The notes under the pieces are model-generated. The model had not been told where the DNA came from. It ran no database searches and was given only the letters and a program-made list of their open reading frames with translations. DNA of 24,896 nucleotides from Bacillota bacterium (GTDB taxonomy: Bacteria; Bacillota; Clostridia; Lachnospirales; Lachnospiraceae), in NCBI GenBank assembly GCA_023411225.1, contig JAEYPA010000057.1, positions 1-24,896 of the forward strand. Direction: 5' to 3'. The number at the start of each line of letters is the position of its first letter. Positions within the stretch are counted from its first letter, which is position 1. Positions 1 through 6,452 of this stretch are shown piece after piece. Position numbers and translations under genes: made by a program.

Positions 1-377
1 GCTGTAGGATTTGTGGTTGGAATAACCGCTGCTACTAAACCAATTGGCTCTGCAATCCTTGTAAATCCAAAAGAGTCATTTCTTTCGATTACTCCACAGG
101 TTTTTGTATCCTTGTATGCATTATAGATATACTCAGATGCATAGTGATTTTTTATTACTTTATCTTCTACAATTCCCATGCCAGTTTCCTCAACTGCCAT
201 TTTTGCAAGGGGAATTCTCTGTTTATTTGCTGCAAGTGCAGCTGCTTTAAATATTTCATCGACTTTTTCTTGTGTATAGGTAGAAAATAATTGTTGAGCT
301 TCCTTAACCTCTTTTATTTTGGCCATTAAGGCTTCTACATTATCTACAATTTGTAATGCTTGCTCTTTCTTTGCCAT
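1..377 (-). CDS. adhE: Bifunctional acetaldehyde-CoA/alcohol dehydrogenase, N-terminal part (runs off the window)
   Basis: Only the first ~125 codons are present; the gene continues beyond base 1. The translation starts MAKKEQALQIVDNVEAL and runs through GMGIVEDKVIKNHYASEYIY and ERNDSFGFTRIAEPIGLVAAVIPTTNPT. These are hallmark stretches of the aldehyde dehydrogenase half of AdhE, which reduces acetyl-CoA to acetaldehyde and then ethanol with two NADH. The catalytic Cys and the iron-dependent alcohol dehydrogenase half lie outside the window. A stand-alone CoA-acylating aldehyde dehydrogenase cannot be excluded from this part alone. I chose the ATG at 377 because GGAGG (390-386) is 8 nt upstream; the in-frame ATG at 383 is only 2 nt from it. 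A consensus promoter and a Rex-like operator lie upstream, fitting NADH/NAD-controlled fermentation. Confidence 0.9.
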   Translation of the reverse strand, partial: MAKKEQALQIVDNVEALMAKIKEVKEAQQLFSTYTQEKVDEIFKAAALAANKQRIPLAKMAVEETGMGIVEDKVIKNHYASEYIYNAYKDTKTCGVIERNDSFGFTRIAEPIGLVAAVIPTTNPT

Positions 378-417
378 GCCCATATCCTCCTATTACATAT
401 CTCATTGTTATTTTTAA

Positions 418-435
418 CTGTTAATATTTTAACAA
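418..435. promoter_or_regulatory. Rex (redox-sensing repressor) operator upstream of adhE
   Basis: CTGTTAATATTTTAACAA matches the Rex consensus TTGTTAANNNNTTAACAA at 17 of 18 positions, the only mismatch being the first base. It lies between the predicted adhE transcription start (about 460) and the start codon, where a bound repressor would block elongation or clearance. Rex is known to repress adhE-type fermentation genes in Firmicutes until NADH/NAD rises; its action here is inferred from the site alone. Confidence 0.8.
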
Positions 436-466
436 TCGTTTGTCTAGCTGTTTTGTAACTACTGCT

Positions 467-495
467 ATTGTATTCTCATCTATACAATTTGTCAA
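467..495 (-). promoter_or_regulatory. Sigma-A promoter of adhE
   Basis: On the minus strand TTGACA (495-490) is followed after exactly 17 bp by TACAAT (472-467). The -35 is perfect and the -10 is 5 of 6. Predicted start is near 460, giving a leader of about 80 nt that contains the Rex-like operator. Confidence 0.8.
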
Positions 496-824
496 TTCTT
501 AATTTTCGCTATATTTCCTATAATTTCAAAGGTATTTTAGTGATTTTCTATTTAATTAGCTCATCTCCCTCTATATATATGTTACATATTGTTTATTTCC
601 AAATACAATTTGATTAGAACTTATACACAATCACTAAAAAATACGTATTTTTTAAATAGAATTTTTAAAATTGTTTGTTAAATTTTTATTTATAATTAAC
701 TAATTTTCAATCTTCTTTTCACTATAATAGTCTATTTTAATACTTCCTGCGATCTAGCCAATACCTATTAGTGTTCCTATCTTTATAGATAATATATTTT
801 GTAGATGAGTATAGATATAAAAAA
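496..824. other. AT-rich intergenic stretch, no gene
   Basis: This interval between the adhE promoter and the terminator of the parAB-DUF4446 transcript shows no convincing open reading frame or RNA gene. The only structures I see are a 20-bp perfect palindrome at 635-654 and an isolated DnaA-box-like TTATACACA at 621-629. Confidence 0.6.
635..654. repeat. 20-bp perfect palindrome upstream of adhE
   Basis: TAAAAAATACGTATTTTTTA is a perfect palindrome centred at 644/645, about 185 bp upstream of the predicted adhE start. It could be an operator for a dimeric regulator. No known regulator is assigned, and AT-rich sequence raises the chance of coincidence. Confidence 0.4.
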
Positions 825-862
825 GACAAAAACATGACTGTTTATTAGTCATAGTTTTTGTC
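825..862 (-). terminator. Rho-independent terminator of the parA-parB-DUF4446 transcript
   Basis: On the minus strand the arms GACAAAAAC and ATGACT (plus-strand 825-839) pair with their complements at 847-862 around a 7-nt loop and one bulged base. A run of six T residues follows. It begins about 30 nt after the stop of the DUF4446 gene, in the right place and orientation to end that transcript. Confidence 0.85.
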
Positions 863-893
863 TCTAAATCACAATATAAGCTATTTTCAATAT

Positions 894-1403
894 CTATACA
901 AGACTATTACTCTTTATTGCCTTATCTAATGCTTGCTGCTCTTCCTCAGCCAGTACAACATAAGATTCGCCATGAATAATTTCTTTAATATACGTGTAAC
1001 AACCTTCTCTACTACTATGCATAGAATTAATTACAAAACCATTGTTCTCCTGATCCAATAAAGCCAAAGTAAAACTAAGGTTCCCGCCCATTTCCTTAAA
1101 GGCATCATATTTAACAATTCCTATTTTCTGGTATGCCGTTTTAATTACATCATCAGTCTTATTAAAATGTGTCTGATGTTTCTTTAAGATCTCTTTAATG
1201 GTATCGATTTCCTTAAATTTTAACATTACTGCATCTTCTAAGCTCTTACCATCCTGGCCTTCCATAAATCCATTATATTTTGTCTTTAATTTACTTAATT
1301 TGGCAAATATTATAATTATCAATATTAATAAGATTAATATAACTCCCAGTGTACCCAAAAGTACATAGCCCATGTCAATTCCCAGATTTTCAAATACTTT
1401 CAT
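894..1403 (-). CDS. DUF4446 family membrane-anchored protein
   Basis: 169 residues. An N-terminal hydrophobic segment (about residues 11-35, LLGTLGVILILLILIIIIFAKL) looks like a single membrane anchor. It is followed by a charged, probably helical region (about 36-85) and a compact C-terminal domain with the stretch YDAFKEMGGNLSFTLALLD and GFVINSMHSSREGCYTYIKEI. This matches the DUF4446 family, which is commonly found next to parB in clostridia; its function is unknown. It is the last gene of the parA-parB transcript, starting 18 nt after the parB stop, and is followed by a strong terminator. The ribosome binding site is weak (AGGCAGG), so expression may depend on translation of parB. A role at the membrane in chromosome segregation is inferred from position only. 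Confidence 0.82.
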   Translation of the reverse strand: MKVFENLGIDMGYVLLGTLGVILILLILIIIIFAKLSKLKTKYNGFMEGQDGKSLEDAVMLKFKEIDTIKEILKKHQTHFNKTDDVIKTAYQKIGIVKYDAFKEMGGNLSFTLALLDQENNGFVINSMHSSREGCYTYIKEIIHGESYVVLAEEEQQALDKAIKSNSLV

Positions 1404-1421
1404 TTATTTACCTGCCTTTAC

Positions 1422-2336
1422 TTAATCATTTTGCAATTTATCAAATAAGTCTACTATTCTTTCCAGCTCTTCACTAGAGTGATACTCAATCTCTATTCTA
1501 CCCTTATTCTTTTGCTTCTTTCGTATAGAGACCTTGCTACCTATAATATTATACATATGCTCTTCTATCTTATTATAAGCAAGTAACTCATCCTCCGAGA
1601 ATACAAATGTATCTTTTTTACTTTCCTTTTTCTCTCCGTCCAGTACTTTCTTAACTAATTTCTCAGTTTCTCTTACACTTAATTTTTGATCAAAAATATA
1701 AGTTGCAAGATTATATTGCTGGTTCATATCTTCTACTGCAATAAGAGCTCTTGCATGCCCACTAGAAATCATGTCTTCTATAACCATTTGCTGAACTTTT
1801 TCTCCTAGTTTAAGTAATCGCATAGAGTTTGCAATGGCTGCCCGGCTTTTTGAGATTCTCTCAGCAAGTTCATCTTGTTTAAGTTTAAATTCTGCAATTA
1901 ACTTCTGATAAGCCAGGGCTTCTTCAATTGGATTCAGATCTTCCCTCTGAATATTTTCTATTAAAGCAATTTCCATTACTTCCTGTGGTGTATATTCTTT
2001 AATAATAACCGGTATTTTCTTAAGCCCCGCTATTTTAGCTGCTCTCCATCTTCTCTCGCCAGCTATGATCTGATAATACTCACCTTTTTTTTGAACAATA
2101 AGGGGTTGTATAATCCCAAATTGTTTAATAGATTCTGCCAAATCAATAAGTCCATCTTCATTGAATGCTTTTCTTGGCTGTCCCTTATTAGGTTCTATTT
2201 TATTAATTGCTATCAAAGTTTCTTGGTTACTTTCCTTTGCGGCTTCAACTTGATCCTTTTTTTCCTTTATGATGTCAGGAATCATTGAATCTAAACCTTT
2301 TCCTAGCCCCTTACCTAATCCTTTTACAGTTGCCAT
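1422..2336 (-). CDS. parB: Chromosome-partitioning protein ParB (Spo0J), CTP-dependent parS-binding clamp
   Basis: 304 residues, usual length. The N-terminus MATVKGLGKGLGKGLDSMIP is the basic ParA-stimulating segment. The ParB nuclease-like domain contains QPRKAFNE (53-60) and the CTP-binding motif GERRWRA (93-99), then IENIQREDLNPIEEA (126-140). A helix-turn-helix follows at about 153-175 (KQDELAERISKSRAAIANSM), and a C-terminal dimerisation domain rich in charged residues ends the protein. ParB loads at parS, slides as a clamp and recruits SMC to the origin; it stimulates the ATPase of ParA. The gene starts 3 nt after parA in the same operon, and two perfect parS sites lie upstream of parA. 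The first residues repeat GLGKG in tandem. Confidence 0.96.
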   Translation of the reverse strand: MATVKGLGKGLGKGLDSMIPDIIKEKKDQVEAAKESNQETLIAINKIEPNKGQPRKAFNEDGLIDLAESIKQFGIIQPLIVQKKGEYYQIIAGERRWRAAKIAGLKKIPVIIKEYTPQEVMEIALIENIQREDLNPIEEALAYQKLIAEFKLKQDELAERISKSRAAIANSMRLLKLGEKVQQMVIEDMISSGHARALIAVEDMNQQYNLATYIFDQKLSVRETEKLVKKVLDGEKKESKKDTFVFSEDELLAYNKIEEHMYNIIGSKVSIRKKQKNKGRIEIEYHSSEELERIVDLFDKLQND

Positions 2337-2339
2337 CGA

Positions 2340-3104
2340 TTAATTCCCTCTTTCAATCACTTCTTTGGCTAAGCACCGATATCCCTCCGCTCCAGCAGAT
2401 TTACTATCATATGCAGTTATGGGAAGTCCATGACTTGGTGCTTCAGCTAATCGCACGTTTCTTGGTATTATTGTTTTATAAATATTCTGATGCAAATTTT
2501 CTTTTACATTTTCTACAACCTGTAATGAAAGATTTGTTCTTGCATCAAACATTGTAAACACTACTCCTTCGATCTCTAGATTTGGGTTTAATCTCTTTTT
2601 TACCAAGTTAATGGTATGTATTAACTGAGATAGCCCCTCTAAGGCATAGTACTCACATTGAATTGGTACAAGTACTGTGTCAGCTGTTGTCATAGCATTT
2701 ACTGTCAGCGTATTCAGAGATGGTGGACAATCAATAATTATAAACTCATAATCGTCACGAATAATATCTACATACTTTTTAAGTATATACTCTTTTTCCT
2801 CAATACCTATTAATTCAATCTCTGCTCCTGCCAGTTCAACATTAGATGGCAATACAGATAAGTTGTCCAATACATTACGTTGGATACTTTCATATAATGT
2901 TGCATCACCTATTAACAATTCGTATACTGTACTTTTCAAGCTGTTTTTATCAATACCTAATCCACTAGATGTATTTCCCTGTGGATCAATATCAATAGTT
3001 AAAACTTTTTTTCCTGCTTCTGCTAATGCTGCAGATAGATTAATAGCTGTAGTTGTTTTTCCAACTCCGCCCTTTTGATTGGCTATTGCTATTACTCTTC
3101 CCAT
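2340..3104 (-). CDS. parA: Chromosome-partitioning ATPase ParA (Soj)
   Basis: 254 residues, the normal size of chromosomal ParA/Soj without an N-terminal DNA-binding domain. The deviant Walker A motif KGGVGKTT is at residues 11-18 with the signature Lys 11 and Lys 16. Walker A' is TIDIDPQGN (about 36-44), and Walker B is FIIIDCPPSL (about 120-129). ParA cycles between a DNA-bound ATP dimer and a monomer, drives separation of ParB-parS complexes, and in Bacillus also modulates DnaA. The ATG at 3104 has AGGTG 5 nt upstream. A promoter with an extended -10 lies at 3158-3186 and two parS sites are 118-194 nt upstream, so ParB binding could influence its own operon. Confidence 0.97.
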   Translation of the reverse strand: MGRVIAIANQKGGVGKTTTAINLSAALAEAGKKVLTIDIDPQGNTSSGLGIDKNSLKSTVYELLIGDATLYESIQRNVLDNLSVLPSNVELAGAEIELIGIEEKEYILKKYVDIIRDDYEFIIIDCPPSLNTLTVNAMTTADTVLVPIQCEYYALEGLSQLIHTINLVKKRLNPNLEIEGVVFTMFDARTNLSLQVVENVKENLHQNIYKTIIPRNVRLAEAPSHGLPITAYDSKSAGAEGYRCLAKEVIERGN

Positions 3105-3157
3105 GCTATCACCTATATTCCCTTTGGATTATAATCTTTTCTATTACATACCTCTCT

Positions 3158-3186
3158 ATTATATCATTAACTCATTTGCCTGACTA
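3158..3186 (-). promoter_or_regulatory. Promoter of parA-parB-DUF4446
   Basis: On the minus strand TAGTCA (3186-3181) lies 17 bp before TATAAT (3163-3158). The -10 has an upstream TG (TGATATAAT), the extended form that compensates for a weak -35. Predicted start is near 3150, about 45 nt before the parA ATG. Confidence 0.6.
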
Positions 3187-3221
3187 TAGTAGATTTGTTC
3201 AATTTATTAAAATATATAAAA

Positions 3222-3237
3222 TGTTTCACGTGAAACA
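3222..3237. promoter_or_regulatory. parS site 1 (ParB centromere)
   Basis: TGTTTCACGTGAAACA is an exact match to the 16-bp bacterial parS palindrome. It lies upstream of the parA promoter, so it is at once a segregation site and a possible autoregulatory site. Confidence 0.96.
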
Positions 3238-3282
3238 TTTTAATATCTATACAAAGGAATAGTAGTATTACTATTACAACAA

Positions 3283-3298
3283 TGTTTCACGTGAAACA
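3283..3298. promoter_or_regulatory. parS site 2 (ParB centromere)
   Basis: A second exact TGTTTCACGTGAAACA, 61 bp from the first and only 11 bp past the stop codon of the response regulator gene. Between the two sites lies a small inverted repeat (AATAGTA / TACTATT, 3258-3275). Confidence 0.96.
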
Positions 3299-3308
3299 AT
3301 ATTCTATT

Positions 3309-3944
3309 CTATATATTAACATAGTTATTTTTAATGGCATAAATAGCCGCTTGAGTTCTATCGGATACATTTATTTTTCTAAATATATTTGAAGCATGAT
3401 TCTTTACCGTTTTTTCACTGATGCCCAGCTTATATCCAATTTCCTTATTATATAGACCTTGTGTTATTAAAATCAAAACTTCAACTTCTCTATTTGTAAG
3501 TTCATTATTCTGATTCGTCTCATAAATTATGTTATTGTCTGAATAATAATAGGAATATAACGTGTTATCAATATATCGATCACCACGTAATGTACTTACA
3601 ACTGCTTGTTTGAGGATGCTACTATCAGAATCCTTGAGAACATATCCGTCAGCACCAAGTTTCATTGCTTTATTCATATACTCTGGTTCATTATGTATTG
3701 TAAGAATAATTATCTTAATACAAATATTTCGCTTTCGGATTTCCTCTATAAGTTTTAGCCCACTAATGTCTGGCATATTTATATCTAGTAACAAAATATC
3801 TGCATTAGTTTTACTTACTACACTTAAACAACTTTCTCCATTATTAGCTTCTGCAACAACAGTCATGTTATCATCTAACTCGAGTAATTGTTTAATGCCA
3901 TCTCTCACCATCCAATGATCATCTGCAATAATAATTCTAATCAT
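3309..3944 (-). CDS. Two-component response regulator, NarL/FixJ family
   Basis: 211 residues. The receiver domain (about 1-118) has the acidic pair Asp8-Asp9, the phosphorylatable Asp54 (LLLDINMPD), Thr82 and Lys104, so all key residues are present. The C-terminal LuxR-type helix-turn-helix (about 146-205) reads LTNREVEVLILITQGLYNKE then ISEKTVKNHASNIFRKI, normal for DNA binding. It overlaps the upstream histidine kinase gene by 8 nt, so the two are translated together and very probably form a cognate pair. The target genes are unknown; the divergently transcribed hydrolase-like gene is the nearest candidate. No terminator is seen after this gene; the transcript would run through both parS sites toward parA. 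Confidence 0.92.
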   Translation of the reverse strand: MIRIIIADDHWMVRDGIKQLLELDDNMTVVAEANNGESCLSVVSKTNADILLLDINMPDISGLKLIEEIRKRNICIKIIILTIHNEPEYMNKAMKLGADGYVLKDSDSSILKQAVVSTLRGDRYIDNTLYSYYYSDNNIIYETNQNNELTNREVEVLILITQGLYNKEIGYKLGISEKTVKNHASNIFRKINVSDRTQAAIYAIKNNYVNI

Positions 3945-4677
3945 TTTTATTTTCGTCCTCCTTATTAAAAGATAATGGTATATACACCATAATATCTGTT
4001 CCTCCTATGCCAGTTTTTATATCCATACTTCCTCCTAGCAAATGTACTCTTTCTATCATCATAGGTATTCCATATCCATTCTTATAACTATCGCTTTTTA
4101 AAACATCCAACTCACAATTCGAAATATTAATATTTTTACTAATTCCAACTCCATTATCTTTTACATTCATTTTAATTGATTCATCCGAGAAAATAATATG
4201 TACAGATGCCTTTGTTCCTTTGGAATGTTTAATAATATTATTACAACACTCCTGAACTATGCGGTATAGACATAAATTAATAATTGAGATACACTTTTTT
4301 TCTTCTCCTTCAACATTTAAGGTAAAATCAATACTACTATCTCGTTTTAAAATTATTAGATAACGCTCTAACGAAGCAACTAATCCTAAATCTTCTATAG
4401 ACATTGGATGCAAATTATAAATAGTATTACGAATGTCATCAATAGTATCTTTTATTACTTTTTTCATAATGTCTAATTCCATTTTAGTTCTAACTGTATC
4501 TTTATCTACTATATTCTCACATATTTCGACCTTATAAATTAACATAGTCAACATCTGTATTGTTGAGTCATGTAATTCTCGTGCTATTCTTTTGCGCTCT
4601 AATTCTAAGTCTTGAAGTATTTTATATGATGGTTCATTTCTGTTTTCATGATCATCATTTTTACACATATTATTCAT
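3937..4677 (-). CDS. Cytoplasmic histidine kinase, HisKA_3 type, without a recognisable sensor domain
   Basis: 246 residues from the chosen start. A short charged N-terminus (1-25) leads straight into the dimerisation/phosphoacceptor domain, LERKRIARELHDSTIQ, with His36. The X-region HPMSIEDLGLVASL follows, then a GHKL ATPase domain: N-box RIVQECCNNIIKHSKG, G1 DNGVGI and G2 GYGIPMMIERVHLLGGSM. No membrane segment, PAS or GAF domain is visible, so it resembles a minimal DegS-like soluble kinase; input may come from a partner protein. Start: ATG at 4677 is 9 nt from AAAAGG, whereas the ATG at 4683 is only 3 nt away. It is co-translated with the downstream response regulator, and the membrane-anchored hydrolase-like gene diverges from it. 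Confidence 0.9.
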   Translation of the reverse strand: MNNMCKNDDHENRNEPSYKILQDLELERKRIARELHDSTIQMLTMLIYKVEICENIVDKDTVRTKMELDIMKKVIKDTIDDIRNTIYNLHPMSIEDLGLVASLERYLIILKRDSSIDFTLNVEGEEKKCISIINLCLYRIVQECCNNIIKHSKGTKASVHIIFSDESIKMNVKDNGVGISKNINISNCELDVLKSDSYKNGYGIPMMIERVHLLGGSMDIKTGIGGTDIMVYIPLSFNKEDENKND

Positions 4678-4711
4678 TATCATACACCTTTTATAAATTT
4701 ATTACATAATG

Positions 4712-4720
4712 ATTATATCA
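4712..4720 (-). promoter_or_regulatory. Extended -10 promoter of the kinase/regulator operon
   Basis: TGATATAAT on the minus strand is a full extended -10 element about 35 nt upstream of the kinase start. No good -35 is visible at 16-18 bp, which is acceptable for an extended -10 promoter. Confidence 0.5.
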
Positions 4721-4828
4721 TAAATAGTTCATCAAAAAATAGTCTCTATTTATAATATATTGATAAATAATGTATTATTTAATTCTAAAAGATTATACTA
4801 CTATTTAATATATATTAACAATTTATAA

Positions 4829-4857
4829 TTGTAAGTAAGAATTGAATCACATATAAT
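4829..4857 (+). promoter_or_regulatory. Promoter of the hydrolase-like gene
   Basis: TTGTAA (4829-4834), 17-bp spacer, TATAAT (4852-4857). The -10 is perfect and the -35 is 4 of 6. It diverges from the kinase promoter within an intergenic region of about 215 bp, where a response regulator could act on both. Confidence 0.55.
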
Positions 4858-4893
4858 ATAGTTAACATGTCAGAATAAAAGGAGTTGTATTCA

Positions 4894-5844
4894 TTGAAAA
4901 AATCTAGTAAAAAATTTATACTTGTGACAGGTATTATTTCATTTTCATTAGTTATTATAAATTTTATTAATACGTTTATATTCTATATAAATACATTTAA
5001 GAATCATCTGTTTTCAGACGATGGTAAATACTATAATTGGAGACTTGGTAGAATTTTTTACACAAAAAAAGGTAGTGGCCCAGCTATACTATTAGTACAT
5101 GACTTAGACAATACCAGTTCACACTACGAATGGAAGGATGTTTCAGAAAGTCTATCTAAGAACCATACTGTGTATACTATAGATTTAATTGGTTGTGGAA
5201 ATTCTGATAAACCAAAGATGACCTATACAAATTACCTTTATGTACAGCTAATTTCTGATTTTATAAGAGATGTAATTGGAGAAAGTACTTCTATTGTATG
5301 TTCTAGGAACTCCTGCTCCATTAGTATTATGGCATGCTATATAGATTCTTCTTTGTTTAAAAAGTTGATTCTAATTAATCCTAGAGATATCACAACAGTA
5401 AATAAATATCCTTCAAGAAAACATCGTATTATTAAGTTCTTATTAAACCTTCCTATACTAGGAACTTTACTTTATAACATGAAGAACTCACGTTATCAGT
5501 TACTTAAGAAGTTTAATAATGAATACCTGTCTAATAGTATGTCAATTTCTCGTTATATAAAAGCGTATAGCGAAGCAGCACATACTAGTGGCTCTAATTC
5601 ACTTTTTGTCTATTCTAGTATAAAATGCCATTATACCTGTACTAATGTTATTCATGCTTTACAATCTATTAAAAATCCTATTTTAATACTTGAAGGAAGT
5701 GATTGTAATGACGCTATGGAGATATTAGATCAGTATGAATCAATTAATCCTACTATAGAAACTACTTTACTAATTAATATTAAAGAACTTCCTCAAATAG
5801 AGAATCCACATCAAGTTGCCTCATTAATTGAATCTAATTTGTAA
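4894..5844 (+). CDS. Membrane-anchored alpha/beta-hydrolase-fold protein with degenerate active site
   Basis: About 316 residues. I chose the TTG at 4894, 9 nt after AAAAGGAG; an upstream in-frame TTG at 4885 touches that site. KKSSKK and a hydrophobic stretch (about residues 8-32) form a signal anchor. The rest follows the alpha/beta hydrolase plan: GSGPAILLVHDLD (strand and HG-like turn), YTIDLIGCGNSDKP, the nucleophile-elbow region IVCSRNSCSISIMACY, ILILEGSDCND (acid strand) and a C-terminal LPQIENPHQVASL. In active homologues the elbow is Gly-x-Ser-x-Gly/Ser; here Arg occupies the first Gly position. The catalytic His normally precedes LPxxENP; here that position is Glu. The enzyme may therefore be inactive or altered. 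Alone on the left arm, it is transcribed toward the origin. Substrate unknown. Confidence 0.75.
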   Translation: MKKSSKKFILVTGIISFSLVIINFINTFIFYINTFKNHLFSDDGKYYNWRLGRIFYTKKGSGPAILLVHDLDNTSSHYEWKDVSESLSKNHTVYTIDLIGCGNSDKPKMTYTNYLYVQLISDFIRDVIGESTSIVCSRNSCSISIMACYIDSSLFKKLILINPRDITTVNKYPSRKHRIIKFLLNLPILGTLLYNMKNSRYQLLKKFNNEYLSNSMSISRYIKAYSEAAHTSGSNSLFVYSSIKCHYTCTNVIHALQSIKNPILILEGSDCNDAMEILDQYESINPTIETTLLINIKELPQIENPHQVASLIESNL

Positions 5845-5899
5845 AGATGATTTCATTACTAAAAAAGTATATCTCCCAATATCCTCAAAGAGTGCTTGA

Positions 5900-5937
5900 T
5901 TTTATAGGATACTCTCAGAATCTTTTATCCTATAAAA
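5900..5937. repeat. Perfect 12-bp inverted repeat after the hydrolase-like gene
   Basis: TTTTATAGGATA (5900-5911) and TATCCTATAAAA (5926-5937) are exact complements around a 14-nt loop. It lies 55 bp after the hydrolase-like stop and shares its last bases with the larger terminator hairpin next to it, so the two structures compete for the same A residues. Confidence 0.6.
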
Positions 5938-5970
5938 ATGACTGTTGCAACAATTTGCAACAGTCATTTT
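5935..5970. terminator. Bidirectional terminator between convergent genes
   Basis: AAAATGACTGTTGCAA and its exact complement form a 16-bp perfect stem with a 4-nt loop (CAAT). The A/T ends give a T-run on either strand, so it can end both the plus-strand hydrolase-like transcript and the minus-strand rsmG-GNAT transcript. It abuts the GNAT stop codon (5973-5971). Confidence 0.88.
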
Positions 5971-6429
5971 CTATTTATTATTACCACATCCGGTACATAA
6001 ACTTCCTCTAATTAATTTCATAGGAATGTGAGGAATACCTACTTCCATATATTCTTCACCCTCCTGTTTAAATCCAATCTTCTCATAGAACCCTTTTGCA
6101 TAGGTTTGAGCCCCAACATGAACTTCCTTAGCGCCTAACTGAAAAGCTTTATCTACTAGCATGCGAACGACAAAATCCCCATAGTACATGCCACGATATT
6201 CTTTTAATACAGCAATTCTCCCTATCTTATAATAATCCTCAATCACTACAAGACGGCCAACTGCAAGATTACATTGCTTTTCAGAAATAATAACATGTAA
6301 TGCTTTTTGATCTAAACCATCGAATTCCTCTTCCTCAGAAATCTTTTGTTCTTTACAAAACACCTCGCGTCTAATTTGGAAAATTACACTTAAATCTTGA
6401 TCTCCATGAATAAACTTACCCTCAATCAT
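5971..6429 (-). CDS. GNAT family N-acetyltransferase
   Basis: 152 residues. The start region FQIRREVFCKEQKISEEEEFDGLD is typical of the YjcF/ElaA-like branch of GNAT enzymes. The acetyl-CoA binding region reads YYKIGRIAVLKEYRGMYYGDFVVRMLVDKA (residues about 66-95), containing a degenerate Q/RxxGxG/A loop (YRGMYYGD). It is followed by a beta strand EVHVGAQTYAKGFYEKIGFKQEGEE, the conserved end of the fold. The C-terminus RGSLCTGCGNNK has two Cys. Substrate not predictable. The gene follows rsmG by 23 nt with its own good ribosome binding site (AAAGGAG, 8 nt spacing), so it is co-transcribed with the tRNA/rRNA-modification genes, and a strong terminator touches its stop codon. Confidence 0.88.
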   Translation of the reverse strand: MIEGKFIHGDQDLSVIFQIRREVFCKEQKISEEEEFDGLDQKALHVIISEKQCNLAVGRLVVIEDYYKIGRIAVLKEYRGMYYGDFVVRMLVDKAFQLGAKEVHVGAQTYAKGFYEKIGFKQEGEEYMEVGIPHIPMKLIRGSLCTGCGNNK

Positions 6430-6452
6430 GTTAGCCTCTCCTTTCGTCTATT

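Noticed and set aside
621..629. DnaA box TTATACACA near adhE
   Set aside because: It is isolated, 13 kb from oriC, and a 9-mer like this is expected by chance in AT-rich DNA.
2091..3262. Plus-strand open frames opposite parB and parA
   Set aside because: They are antisense shadows of clearly conserved genes and have no ribosome binding sites or family resemblance.
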